Source: an uncultured Bacilli bacterium
GTDB taxonomy: Bacteria > Bacillota_I > Bacilli_A > RF39 > UBA660
Direction of reading: 5' to 3'
NCBI GenBank assembly: GCA_947632715.1
Contig: CANRQF010000005.1
Coordinates: forward strand, 1 to 42,388
DNA length: 42,388 nt
Under the pieces are notes generated by a model. It made no database searches. It saw only the letters and a list, made by a program, of their open reading frames with translations, and had not been told where the DNA came from. The translations under genes were made by a program, and so were the position numbers. Of this stretch, positions 12,924 through 21,298 are shown in pieces. Every line of letters begins with the position of its first letter. The stretch's first letter is position 1.

Positions 12924-15050
12924 ATGAAAGATGAAAAAATAACTTTTGAGATGATTTATGATAGAATTAAAGATATTCATAAAGATTCATTAGATAAAAT
13001 TGAAGAAGCATATAATTTTGCTTTAGAAGAACATAAAGGATTAAAAAGATTAAGTGGGGATGATTATATCACTCATCCTTTACATGTTACCAATATTCTA
13101 ATTGATTTAAATGTTGATTCGACAACCATAATTGCAGCATTATTACATGAAGTTTTAAATAATGGTAAAACTGCAACTAAAGAGATATTAGAAGAAAAAT
13201 TTGGTAGTGAAGTTGCTATTATTGTTGATAGTCTTTCCAAAATAAATAAATTAGAGTTAATGGATGAAACAGAAAATTCAGCAATCTATTTAAGAAAAGT
13301 TTTAGTAGGTTTAGCTGAAGATCCAAGAGTACTTTATATTAAACTTGCTGATAGATTACATAATATGCGTACTAATTGGGCTATAAGAGAAGAAAAACAA
13401 AAAGATAAAGCTCGTGAAACAATGACCGTTTTAGTACCAATTGCTCACCGTTTAGGTATTAATTCTATCAAAAGTGAGTTAGAAAATATTTGTCTTAAAA
13501 TATTAAAACCTGATGTTTATAATGATATATTAGAAAGACTTAATAAAACAACTGCTGAACTTAACGATAACTTAGAAGAAATGAAACATGATTTATCGCA
13601 TCTTTTAAGTGAAAATGATATTGAACATCAAATAAAAGGAAGAGTAAAAAGCGTTTATAGTATTTATAATAAACTATCTAATGGTAAAACATGGGATCAA
13701 ATATATGATATTTTAGCACTACGTATTTTTGTTGAAAAAGAAGCAGAATGTTATACAGTTATTGGTTTAATTCATTCTAAATATCGTCCTGTTCCCAAAA
13801 GATTTAAAGATTATATAGCAAATCCGAAAGAAAATATGTATCAAAGTTTACATACAACTGTCTTTGGTAATGATGGCGAAGTATATGAAGTTCAAGTTCG
13901 TACTTATGAAATGGATGAAATTGCTGAAAAAGGTATTGCATCTCATTGGTCATATAAAGAAAAAGGTACGAAAAAAGTTCAAGCTATTATGGAACAAAAG
14001 CTGGAAATGTTTAGAAATATTATTGAAAGTAATAGTGAAGAAGAAGATAATTCTTTTGAAAGTGCAATGCACAATAATTTACTTGCTGAATTAATATATG
14101 TCTTTACGCCAAAAGGAGATGTTATTGAACTTCCTAAAGGATCTACACCAGTTGATTTTGCTTATCGTATTCATAGTGGTGTTGGTGATACAACTGTTGG
14201 GGCTATTGTTAATGATAACATTGTTCCATTATCTTATACTTTAGAAAATAATGATATTGTTAAGATAATTACTAATAATAATGCTACTCCAAATACAGAT
14301 TGGTTAAATTTTGTTAAAACCGAACAAGCTAAATCAAAAATAAAATCATATTTTAGTAAAAAAGAAAGAGAAAACTTAATATTAAAGGGTAAAAATATTT
14401 TAGAAAAAGAACTAAGAAAGAGAAAATTATCTTTAAGTGAAGTATTAACTCCAGAAAATACAGATAAAGTGTTAAAAGATTTAAAATTAGATAATATAGA
14501 TGAATTATATTTATCTATTGGTTCTTTAAGATATACTGCAGGTTATATTATTAATTTAACAAAAGATGATAAACATAATGTTGATGATATTTTAATTGAA
14601 AAGATTAAACCACATCGTGATAATAATATTAAAGATGATGTTATTATTGATGGTAATACCAATATTATGTACTCACTAGCTAAATGTTGTAATCCGGTTA
14701 AAGGGGACGAAATAATTGGTTTTATTACTAAAGGTGATGGTGTCACAATCCATAAGAGTAATTGCCCTAATATAAGTCAAAACAAAGAAAGATTAATTAA
14801 TGTTGAATGGAATATGAACACTACTAATACATATGAAACAACATTCTCTTTACTTGTTAATAATAAAAATTTCTTAATGGATTTAATCACTACTTCAACT
14901 AAAGAAAAAATAATAATTACGGAAATTAAAAATAAAGATAGTGTTCATGGCACAATATGTACCTTAACTATTAAAGTTAAAGATAAAGATGAATTAGAAC
15001 ACTTTAAAAATCAATTACTTAAATTTAAAAATGTAAGGATAATGGAATAA
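12924..15050 (+). CDS. rel: Rel-family (p)ppGpp synthetase with degenerate hydrolase site
   Basis: A 708-aa long RSH protein. The HD domain (about 25-190) keeps R42, H51, H75, D143 and N147, but the HDxxED motif reads H75-E-V-L-N79-N80. The catalytic Glu and Asp of the hydrolase are therefore Asn. The synthetase domain (about 230-345) is intact, with GRVKSVYSIYNK, DILALRIFV, RFKDYIANPKENMYQSLHTT and EVQVRTYEM. A TGS domain (about 385-450), a helical region with conserved CCNPVKGDEIIGF, and a C-terminal ACT domain (about 630-708) follow. Family knowledge says this enzyme makes (p)ppGpp from ATP and GTP/GDP in response to stalled ribosomes. Loss of hydrolysis is inferred from the substitutions. 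The stop codon overlaps the dtd start. Confidence 0.93.
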   Translation: MKDEKITFEMIYDRIKDIHKDSLDKIEEAYNFALEEHKGLKRLSGDDYITHPLHVTNILIDLNVDSTTIIAALLHEVLNNGKTATKEILEEKFGSEVAIIVDSLSKINKLELMDETENSAIYLRKVLVGLAEDPRVLYIKLADRLHNMRTNWAIREEKQKDKARETMTVLVPIAHRLGINSIKSELENICLKILKPDVYNDILERLNKTTAELNDNLEEMKHDLSHLLSENDIEHQIKGRVKSVYSIYNKLSNGKTWDQIYDILALRIFVEKEAECYTVIGLIHSKYRPVPKRFKDYIANPKENMYQSLHTTVFGNDGEVYEVQVRTYEMDEIAEKGIASHWSYKEKGTKKVQAIMEQKLEMFRNIIESNSEEEDNSFESAMHNNLLAELIYVFTPKGDVIELPKGSTPVDFAYRIHSGVGDTTVGAIVNDNIVPLSYTLENNDIVKIITNNNATPNTDWLNFVKTEQAKSKIKSYFSKKERENLILKGKNILEKELRKRKLSLSEVLTPENTDKVLKDLKLDNIDELYLSIGSLRYTAGYIINLTKDDKHNVDDILIEKIKPHRDNNIKDDVIIDGNTNIMYSLAKCCNPVKGDEIIGFITKGDGVTIHKSNCPNISQNKERLINVEWNMNTTNTYETTFSLLVNNKNFLMDLITTSTKEKIIITEIKNKDSVHGTICTLTIKVKDKDELEHFKNQLLKFKNVRIME

Positions 15051-15499
15051 TGCGAGTAGTAGTTCAAAAAGTAAAAAAAGCAAGTGTTACTATAAATAAT
15101 GAAGTATATAATAAAATAGATGAAGGTTTAGTAGTATTTTCTTGTTTTACTATGGAAGATACAATTGAAGATATTGATTATATTGTTAGAAAAATAACTA
15201 ATTTAAGAATATTTGATGATGAAAATCATGTTATGAATAAAAGTGTTATTGATGTTAAAGGTAGTATTTTATCTATTAGTCAATTTACTTTATATGCTAT
15301 AACTTGTAATGGTAATCGTCCTAGTTATACAAGAGCATTAAATGGAGAAGATGCTACTAAGTTATATGATATATTTAATGAAAAATTAAATAATATTGTT
15401 AACACTTATCCTGGCATTTTTGGTAGTGATATGTTAGTAAGTATTGAAAATAATGGACCAACAACGATAATTATTGATAGTAAGAATAAGAATTTATAA
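15050..15499 (+). CDS. dtd: D-aminoacyl-tRNA deacylase
   Basis: Dtd hydrolyses D-amino acids (and glycine mischarged on tRNA-Ala) from tRNA, protecting translation. The 149-aa protein has normal length. The active-site SQFTLYA motif is present, as are GNRPSY, GIFGSDM and the cross-subunit Gly-cisPro motif, here NGPTT instead of the more usual NGPVT. The ATG overlaps the last base of rel, an order (rel-dtd-hisS-aspS) familiar from Bacillus. A terminator follows directly. Confidence 0.95.
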   Translation: MRVVVQKVKKASVTINNEVYNKIDEGLVVFSCFTMEDTIEDIDYIVRKITNLRIFDDENHVMNKSVIDVKGSILSISQFTLYAITCNGNRPSYTRALNGEDATKLYDIFNEKLNNIVNTYPGIFGSDMLVSIENNGPTTIIIDSKNKNL

Positions 15500-15517
15500 A
15501 GGCTAATATAGCCTTTT
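15498..15517 (+). terminator. Intrinsic terminator after dtd
   Basis: AAAGGCTA-ATAT-AGCCTTTTT hairpin beginning at the dtd stop codon. Confidence 0.85.
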
Positions 15518-15543
15518 TAAATTCGGTAAACTATCTAAAAAAC

Positions 15544-15572
15544 TTGCATTTTTAGAAGAAAAAGTATATTAT
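15544..15572 (+). promoter_or_regulatory. Promoter of the three-gene unknown cluster
   Basis: TTGCAT (15544-15549), 17 bases, TATTAT (15567-15572), followed by AAGGAG before ATG 15603. Confidence 0.65.
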
Positions 15573-15602
15573 ATATAGTACTTTAAAAAGGAGTTAAATG
15601 CA

Positions 15603-16811
15603 ATGAGTGATAGGGATTTAGAAAAGATATTTACTGAATATATTCAAACGGGTTATATTAATATTAGTAAATTGTATGCAATGGGTTTTACTAAACATAA
15701 TATTGATGTGTTATTTAAAAAAGGAATTTTATTATATGTAAATGATACACTTGCTATTAATAGTAGAGTTTTACTAACTTATTGCAAAGATAATTTATTA
15801 GATAAAAATAATATTGATAATAGAATTAAATGTTATAAAGCAATACTCAAAACAGATACATTTAATAAGATTGCTCTTTTTCAATTATTTATTGAATATG
15901 TTGAATTAAAAGATTATGATAATGCTTATGAATATTTAGATAAACTTTATAGTGTTACCGAAGAACCATATTTAAATGATTGTAATTATTATTTATATTT
16001 AATGAGTAGAATTAAAAGAGTACCCAAAAAATATCAAACACTAAGAAATTATGTATGGGATATGGATGTAACTGATACAATGTATGGTGAATCTGTACCA
16101 TATAGTAAAAGCTATGTAACTGCAATTAATAAAATTAGAGATTTATCATTTCGCGATAACTATACTTATGCTTTTTCTCAATATAATAATTTAACTAAAG
16201 ATTCTTTTTTGTTTGGCAGAGATTATATTTCAAAAATATTGTTATATAAAGTTATAGATGTAAAAAAAGAAGAAACTAAATGTATTAATGAATTAATATG
16301 GAAAAACGAAATAAATGAAGCATTAGGATATTTACAAGAAATTGAACGTAAACATCCTCTATCTAATAAAGATTTGAGTTTAAAAAAATTAATATTATAT
16401 ATATATGATATGATATTAAATAATAAAATACCTAAAATTAGAACAAGAGAATACAATGGTAAAAATGTATTTACGGCCATAAATGCTGGTGATTTGGAAA
16501 AAGCATATTACATGAATTCTGAATATATAGCTAAAACTAATACTAAAGAAGATATACATCAATATTTATTAAATGTAATTAGATATATGCAAGAAGAATT
16601 ACAAAGAGATTATACGATTAATTATGAAGATGAATGGTTAGAGCCAATAATTAAAAATGCTATATTATATAAATTACAATTATTAGATTTAGACATAGAT
16701 AAAATAAAAATACCAAGTATTAAAAATTATGAAGAATTAAATAATTTTATTAATTTAGCTATGAATGATGAAATAAATTATTCAAGGAAGTTGATTAGAA
16801 ATGAAAATTAA
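15603..16811 (+). CDS. Hypothetical helical-repeat protein, 402 aa
   Basis: Not recognised as a named family. The sequence is rich in Tyr, Asn and Asp and has no signal peptide or membrane segment. The stretch KAILKTDTFNKIALFQLFIEYVELKDYDNAYEYLDKLY (about 80-118) has the spacing of a TPR-like helix-turn-helix pair, and EYNGKNVFTAINAGDLEKAYYMNSEYI (about 285-310) resembles another. It may be a scaffold or protein-binding solenoid. It has a clear promoter and binding site, and its last 11 bases overlap the next gene, so the three unknown genes form one unit. Confidence 0.7.
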   Translation: MSDRDLEKIFTEYIQTGYINISKLYAMGFTKHNIDVLFKKGILLYVNDTLAINSRVLLTYCKDNLLDKNNIDNRIKCYKAILKTDTFNKIALFQLFIEYVELKDYDNAYEYLDKLYSVTEEPYLNDCNYYLYLMSRIKRVPKKYQTLRNYVWDMDVTDTMYGESVPYSKSYVTAINKIRDLSFRDNYTYAFSQYNNLTKDSFLFGRDYISKILLYKVIDVKKEETKCINELIWKNEINEALGYLQEIERKHPLSNKDLSLKKLILYIYDMILNNKIPKIRTREYNGKNVFTAINAGDLEKAYYMNSEYIAKTNTKEDIHQYLLNVIRYMQEELQRDYTINYEDEWLEPIIKNAILYKLQLLDLDIDKIKIPSIKNYEELNNFINLAMNDEINYSRKLIRNEN

Positions 16812-17730
16812 ACATATATTAAGTATACTAAATAAAATTAATAATTATTATCCAACATTAGGAGAAAAAGAACGTTATATAATTTTAAATAGCGATGCTT
16901 TAGTATTAGAAAATTTAGATAAAGTAGATATAGAAATGTTAGATGTAGCAATTAGTTTATTATTAGAAAATCATAATAAAAAAGAATTAGTATTTTTATT
17001 AAATCTTTTTCATGAAAGAAGAAATTATCCCGATGTTATAAAAGAATTTTTAACTAATGAAATAATTAAAAATAATGGTAGTTCTTATCTTAAGAATGGT
17101 ATTGAATTAATTAGTAGTGCTAATTCAGAATTTGTCGCATTAAAAGTAAAAGATATAATAGAGAATAGTAATTTAATGTATCGAGGCTTTAGTTTTGAAC
17201 CAGATTCTTTAAATTATGCTAATTTTTTAGTATATACTGAGCAAAGAATTATTAGTGATTATTTCTTTTGGCCTAATATTCTAACTGATGAATATTTTAT
17301 TAAAGAAAAATTAACTGATTCATTTATTGAAATTACAGATGATTATGAAAATGCAATTGATTTAAGTGAAAGTATAAATAAATTAGATATTTATTTTAGT
17401 AAAAAAGAAAACTTTCAAAAATTTTTTAATCATTTATTTAATAAATATTTTGATACACTTTCAGAAAAATTAGCTTATTTAAAATTATTATTTCGTCTTC
17501 TTTGTAAATATAATTTTGATATTAATTTAGATGATTATAATAATGGAGAAGTAGTTAAAGATAATGAAATAAATAGTTTAACTAACTTTATTAAATATTT
17601 TAATGAATTAGTTAGAAATGATAGTGTAGATGAACATCATGCTTTAGAAGAAAAATTATCTAAAGTAATTGATGATAATTTTGAATATATAAATATCTTT
17701 AGTAAAAAACAAAGAATATTAAAAAAATAA
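16801..17730 (+). CDS. Hypothetical protein, 309 aa
   Basis: Not recognised. It is soluble, predicted all-helical, Asn/Lys-rich, with no catalytic signature. It overlaps the 402-aa gene by 11 bases, with a binding site (AGGAAG) inside that gene, and ends two bases before the binding site of the next gene. Translational coupling suggests that the products work together. The ends of the protein (KIKHILSILNKINNYYPTLG and FSKKQRILKK) give no family clue. Confidence 0.68.
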   Translation: MKIKHILSILNKINNYYPTLGEKERYIILNSDALVLENLDKVDIEMLDVAISLLLENHNKKELVFLLNLFHERRNYPDVIKEFLTNEIIKNNGSSYLKNGIELISSANSEFVALKVKDIIENSNLMYRGFSFEPDSLNYANFLVYTEQRIISDYFFWPNILTDEYFIKEKLTDSFIEITDDYENAIDLSESINKLDIYFSKKENFQKFFNHLFNKYFDTLSEKLAYLKLLFRLLCKYNFDINLDDYNNGEVVKDNEINSLTNFIKYFNELVRNDSVDEHHALEEKLSKVIDDNFEYINIFSKKQRILKK

Positions 17731-17741
17731 AGGTGATAACA

Positions 17742-18467
17742 ATGAAGAAAAATAATGAAATAAATAAGATATTAAATAAAATACCTGCCTCAATGAAAAA
17801 GATTGATTTATCGATTGAAGAGATAACTGATCTAGATTCTTTAGTCGAAGAAGAATATGAAAGAAATTTTGTTTTAAATACTTTAGCATGTATACTAACT
17901 TCTAATTTAGATAGATTAAATAAATTAAATGAATTAGAAAGAAAGTATTTAGAAGAATTTATAAATTTTTATAAATTAGGAGAAGTTATATATAAAAATA
18001 TTGGTTATAAAATAAATTGGACTAAAAATATATCAGAAATTAGAGATGCCTATTATTTAGAATTAGAAAGAATAACTTATTATGATTTAGATTATGATGA
18101 AATAAGAAATAATATTAAATTAATGATTAATAAAGAAGATACTTATTATAATAATTTAATTTCTGATGATTTTAAAAAATATTTAAAGAGAGTAACGGGA
18201 AAAGAATTGTTAGATTCTTTCCCTAAAAAAATGTATTATAATATTGAACAAAGTTTAAAAGAGTATGGATATTCTGTAAATATACAAAGAATAATTGAGG
18301 AAAAGAAATCATTTGCTTTATTATTAATATATTTTAGATATCCATTAAGTACGATAATGAAACTTACTGATTTAGATATGGATACGCTTAGAGATTTAAA
18401 AATATTCAGTATGTTTATGCAAAATGATGTTATAGATAGTAAAAATTTAATAAGAAAAAAGAGATAG
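17742..18467 (+). CDS. Hypothetical protein, 241 aa
   Basis: Not recognised. ATG 17742 is preferred over the track's GTG 17733 because the GTG is part of the binding site AAAGGTG. The product is soluble and helical. The last 55 residues (YFRYPLSTIMKLTDLDMDTLRDLKIF) resemble a helix-turn-helix, which could be a DNA-binding or protein-binding unit. It is the third gene of a tight cluster and ends just before the hisS T-box promoter. Confidence 0.66.
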   Translation: MKKNNEINKILNKIPASMKKIDLSIEEITDLDSLVEEEYERNFVLNTLACILTSNLDRLNKLNELERKYLEEFINFYKLGEVIYKNIGYKINWTKNISEIRDAYYLELERITYYDLDYDEIRNNIKLMINKEDTYYNNLISDDFKKYLKRVTGKELLDSFPKKMYYNIEQSLKEYGYSVNIQRIIEEKKSFALLLIYFRYPLSTIMKLTDLDMDTLRDLKIFSMFMQNDVIDSKNLIRKKR

Positions 18468-18472
18468 TTATA

Positions 18473-18501
18473 TTGACTAACTAAATAAAAAGTAATAAAA
18501 T
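18473..18501 (+). promoter_or_regulatory. Promoter of the hisS-aspS-asnS-gatCAB operon
   Basis: TTGACT (18473-18478), 17 bases, TAAAAT (18496-18501). Transcription should begin near 18508 and enter the T-box leader. Confidence 0.7.
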
Positions 18502-18507
18502 ATTAAT

Positions 18508-18693
18508 ATATTTTCTATGGAAAGAGAAGTACTTATTATTAAATGGTTGAAAGCGAAGACGGATGGTGGAAAAGTCGAACATTAATAATTATAGGAAGAC
18601 ACTTTCGGAATTAGAAACGCATAAGCGATAAAAATTAAAGACCTAAGTAAGGTGGTACCGTGAGAATAATCGCCCTTATATCTAGGTCTTTTT
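18508..18693 (+). promoter_or_regulatory. T-box riboswitch with overlapping Asp/His specifier
   Basis: The leader has all the T-box parts. The stem I base is GAAAG/CTTTC (18520-18524 with 18602-18606), with AGAAGTA on the 5' side of the specifier loop. A distal stem I carries GACGGATGGTGGAAAAGTC. The T-box sequence AAGGTGGTACCGTG lies at 18649-18662 and a terminator GACCTA/TAGGTC with a T run at about 18640-18693. The 3' side of the specifier loop reads GGAAGACAC (18594-18602), in which GAC (Asp) and CAC (His) overlap. The first two genes are hisS and aspS. Uncharged tRNA would bind the specifier and the T-box bulge to favour read-through. Which codon is read, or whether both are, is inference. 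Confidence 0.88.
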
Positions 18694-18715
18694 ATTTTAG
18701 AAAGAAGGAATAAAA

Positions 18716-19978
18716 ATGATAGCAAAACAAAAGGGAACAGTAGATATTACAGGAAGTGATGCCATACTTTGGGAGTATGTAAATTCAGTTGTGACTACTA
18801 TGTGTAGTGCTTATAATTATGAGTTTATTAGAACTCCAATATTTGAAGCAAGTGAGTTATTTCATCGAAGTGTTGGTGAATCATCTGATATAGTTAAAAA
18901 AGAAACTTATGATTTTCAAGATAAAGGTGGTAGAAATATTACTTTAAGACCAGAGGGAACTGCTGGTGTTGTTCGTAGTTATATTGAAAATAAATTATAT
19001 GCATCACCAGATTTAAAGAAATATTATTATAATGGTACAATGTATCGTTATGAAAGACCACAAAAAGGAAGACTTAGAGAATTTACCCAATTTGGTGTCG
19101 AAGTTTTAGGTGGTAATGATCCAATTATTGATGCTGAAGTTATAAGTTTACAATATCGTATTTTAGAAGCATTACATATTGGTAATTTACAAGTAAATAT
19201 TAATTCTTTAGGAGATAATGAATCTAGAGATAATTATAAAAATGCTTTAGTTAAGTATTTAGAACCACATATCGATGATTTATGTGAAGATTGCAGGGAA
19301 AGATTTAAAACTAATCCTTTAAGAATACTAGATTGTAAAGTAGATAAAGACAGTGATATTTTAAAAAATGCTCCAAAAACAATTGATTATTTAAATAAAG
19401 AAAGTAAAGAAAGATTTGATACTGTTTTAAAATATTTGGGCTTACTTGATATTGATTATGAAGTAAATCCTAATATTGTAAGAGGCCTTGATTATTATGA
19501 TCATACTGTTTTTGAAATAGTATCTTTAGATAATGAAGAAACAAAAGCCAATGTTTTAGGGGGTGGAGGCCGTTATAACAAACTTATTAAAGAATTAGAT
19601 GGTCCTGAATCTTATGGTATTGGTTTTGCTTGTGGTATGGATAGAGTAGTTGATACTCTAAAAGAAATAGAATTATATAAGGATGTTAAAAAAGATATTG
19701 ATTGTTATGTAATGTATGTATCTGAAGAAGAAAAATTATATGCTTTAGATATTACTCAAAATTTAAGATTAAATGGAGTAGTTACAGAAACTAATAATTT
19801 AAATAAAGCATTAAAGGGTCAATTTAAAGAAGCAGATAGACTTAATGCTAAATATTTAATTATTTTAAATAATGAAGATTTACAAAAAGGTTTAGTTAAT
19901 GTTAAAGATAATAGAACTAAAGAAGAAGAAAAAGTAGATATTGGTGAATTAACTGAATATATTATTGGTAATTTATAG
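18716..19978 (+). CDS. hisS: Histidyl-tRNA synthetase
   Basis: HisRS charges tRNA-His. The 420-aa class II enzyme shows motif 2 (YRYERPQKGRLREFTQFGVE), the two HisRS signatures RGLDYYDHTVFEIV and YGIGFACGMDR, and a C-terminal anticodon-binding domain (about 325-420). It starts 23 bases after the T-box terminator run with binding site AAGAAGGAA. It is the first gene of the T-box operon, nine bases before aspS. Confidence 0.97.
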   Translation: MIAKQKGTVDITGSDAILWEYVNSVVTTMCSAYNYEFIRTPIFEASELFHRSVGESSDIVKKETYDFQDKGGRNITLRPEGTAGVVRSYIENKLYASPDLKKYYYNGTMYRYERPQKGRLREFTQFGVEVLGGNDPIIDAEVISLQYRILEALHIGNLQVNINSLGDNESRDNYKNALVKYLEPHIDDLCEDCRERFKTNPLRILDCKVDKDSDILKNAPKTIDYLNKESKERFDTVLKYLGLLDIDYEVNPNIVRGLDYYDHTVFEIVSLDNEETKANVLGGGGRYNKLIKELDGPESYGIGFACGMDRVVDTLKEIELYKDVKKDIDCYVMYVSEEEKLYALDITQNLRLNGVVTETNNLNKALKGQFKEADRLNAKYLIILNNEDLQKGLVNVKDNRTKEEEKVDIGELTEYIIGNL

Positions 19979-19987
19979 GAGTAAGTT

Positions 19988-21277
19988 ATGAAAAGAATAT
20001 TAATAAATGAATTAAAAGAAAATGAAATAAGTAAAATTAGTGGTTGGGCTACTACTATTAGAGATACTAAATATATGATATTTATTATTCTAAAAGATCG
20101 TAGTGGTTTTATCCAAGTATCAATTGATAAAAATAATAATGCCGAAATAGTTAAGAAATTAGAGGGAATTCTTGCGAATAGTATTTTATCTTTTACAGGT
20201 AAAATGGTTAAAAGTGAATATGTTAAACAAGGTGGTAAAGAATTTTTACCTGATGATGTCGTAGTACTTAGTAGTGCTGAAAGTTTACCTATTGATGATA
20301 CTGCTAATATTGATACAAGAATGGATTATCGTTGGATTGATTTAAGAGGTGAAAAAAATAATTTAATGTTATTATGCCAAGCAGCTTTAGTTGATGGTAT
20401 GCGTTCTTATTTATTAAGTGAAAAATTTACGGAAATTCATACTCCTAAACTTATTGGAGCAGCATCTGAATCTGGTTCTTCCGTTTTTGAAGTTAAATAT
20501 TTTGATCGTACGGCATACTTAGCTCAAAGTCCACAATTTTATAAACAAATGGCAATGGCTAGTGGTTTAGAAAGAATATTTGAAATAGCACCAGCTTTTA
20601 GAGCCGAAAATTCTAATACTAATCGTCATACAACAGAATTTACATCTTTCGATGTTGAGATGGCTTATATTGATTCTTATGAAGATGTTATGGATTTAGA
20701 AGAAGATTTATTAATCGCTGGACTATCTAATGTTAAAAATTTATATGGTGATAAAATTAAAGAATTATTTAATGTTGATGTTACAGTACCTACTAAACCA
20801 TTTCCAAGAATTAAATTAGAAGATTTATACCAAGAGTTACATAAAAGATATAATTATGAAATACCAGAATTTGATGTTGGTGATATGAATGCTGAAGCTG
20901 AAAATTTAACAGGTAAGTTTGCTAAAGAAGTATATGGTCATGAATTTATTTTTGTAACAGATTTTGCGAAAACAAAAAGAGCATTTTACCATATGAGAAA
21001 AGACGATGTACCTCAAGGTTACGATTTAATTTGGAAGGGTACCGAAATTACAACTGGTGCTCAAAGAGAACATCGCTTTGAAGTATTAAGAAAACAAGCC
21101 GATGAAAAAGGATTAGGTAAAGATGTAGAATTTTATATGGAATTCTTTAAGTATGGTTGTCCTCCTCATGGTGGTTTTGCTATTGGGGTAGATAGACTTA
21201 ATATGTTATTATTAGAGCTACCTTCATTAAAAGAAGAAATGTTCATATTTAGGGGTCCTAATAGATTAAACCCATAA
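19988..21277 (+). CDS. aspS: Aspartyl-tRNA synthetase, archaeal/eukaryotic type
   Basis: A 429-aa class IIb synthetase. The OB-fold anticodon domain (about 1-105) is followed by the catalytic core with LAQSPQFYKQMAMASGLERI, motif 2 FRAENSNTNRHTTEF, and motif 3 GFAIGVDRLNML. Standard bacterial AspRS is about 590 aa with a GAD insertion; this one lacks it and matches the short archaeal-type form found in some Firmicutes. Such enzymes can be non-discriminating, also charging tRNA-Asn with Asp, but a dedicated AsnRS is encoded next, so selectivity cannot be judged by eye. It occupies the canonical hisS-aspS position, implying replacement in place. Confidence 0.93.
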   Translation: MKRILINELKENEISKISGWATTIRDTKYMIFIILKDRSGFIQVSIDKNNNAEIVKKLEGILANSILSFTGKMVKSEYVKQGGKEFLPDDVVVLSSAESLPIDDTANIDTRMDYRWIDLRGEKNNLMLLCQAALVDGMRSYLLSEKFTEIHTPKLIGAASESGSSVFEVKYFDRTAYLAQSPQFYKQMAMASGLERIFEIAPAFRAENSNTNRHTTEFTSFDVEMAYIDSYEDVMDLEEDLLIAGLSNVKNLYGDKIKELFNVDVTVPTKPFPRIKLEDLYQELHKRYNYEIPEFDVGDMNAEAENLTGKFAKEVYGHEFIFVTDFAKTKRAFYHMRKDDVPQGYDLIWKGTEITTGAQREHRFEVLRKQADEKGLGKDVEFYMEFFKYGCPPHGGFAIGVDRLNMLLLELPSLKEEMFIFRGPNRLNP

Positions 21278-21298
21278 TATAAAGAAAGGAAAATTACA

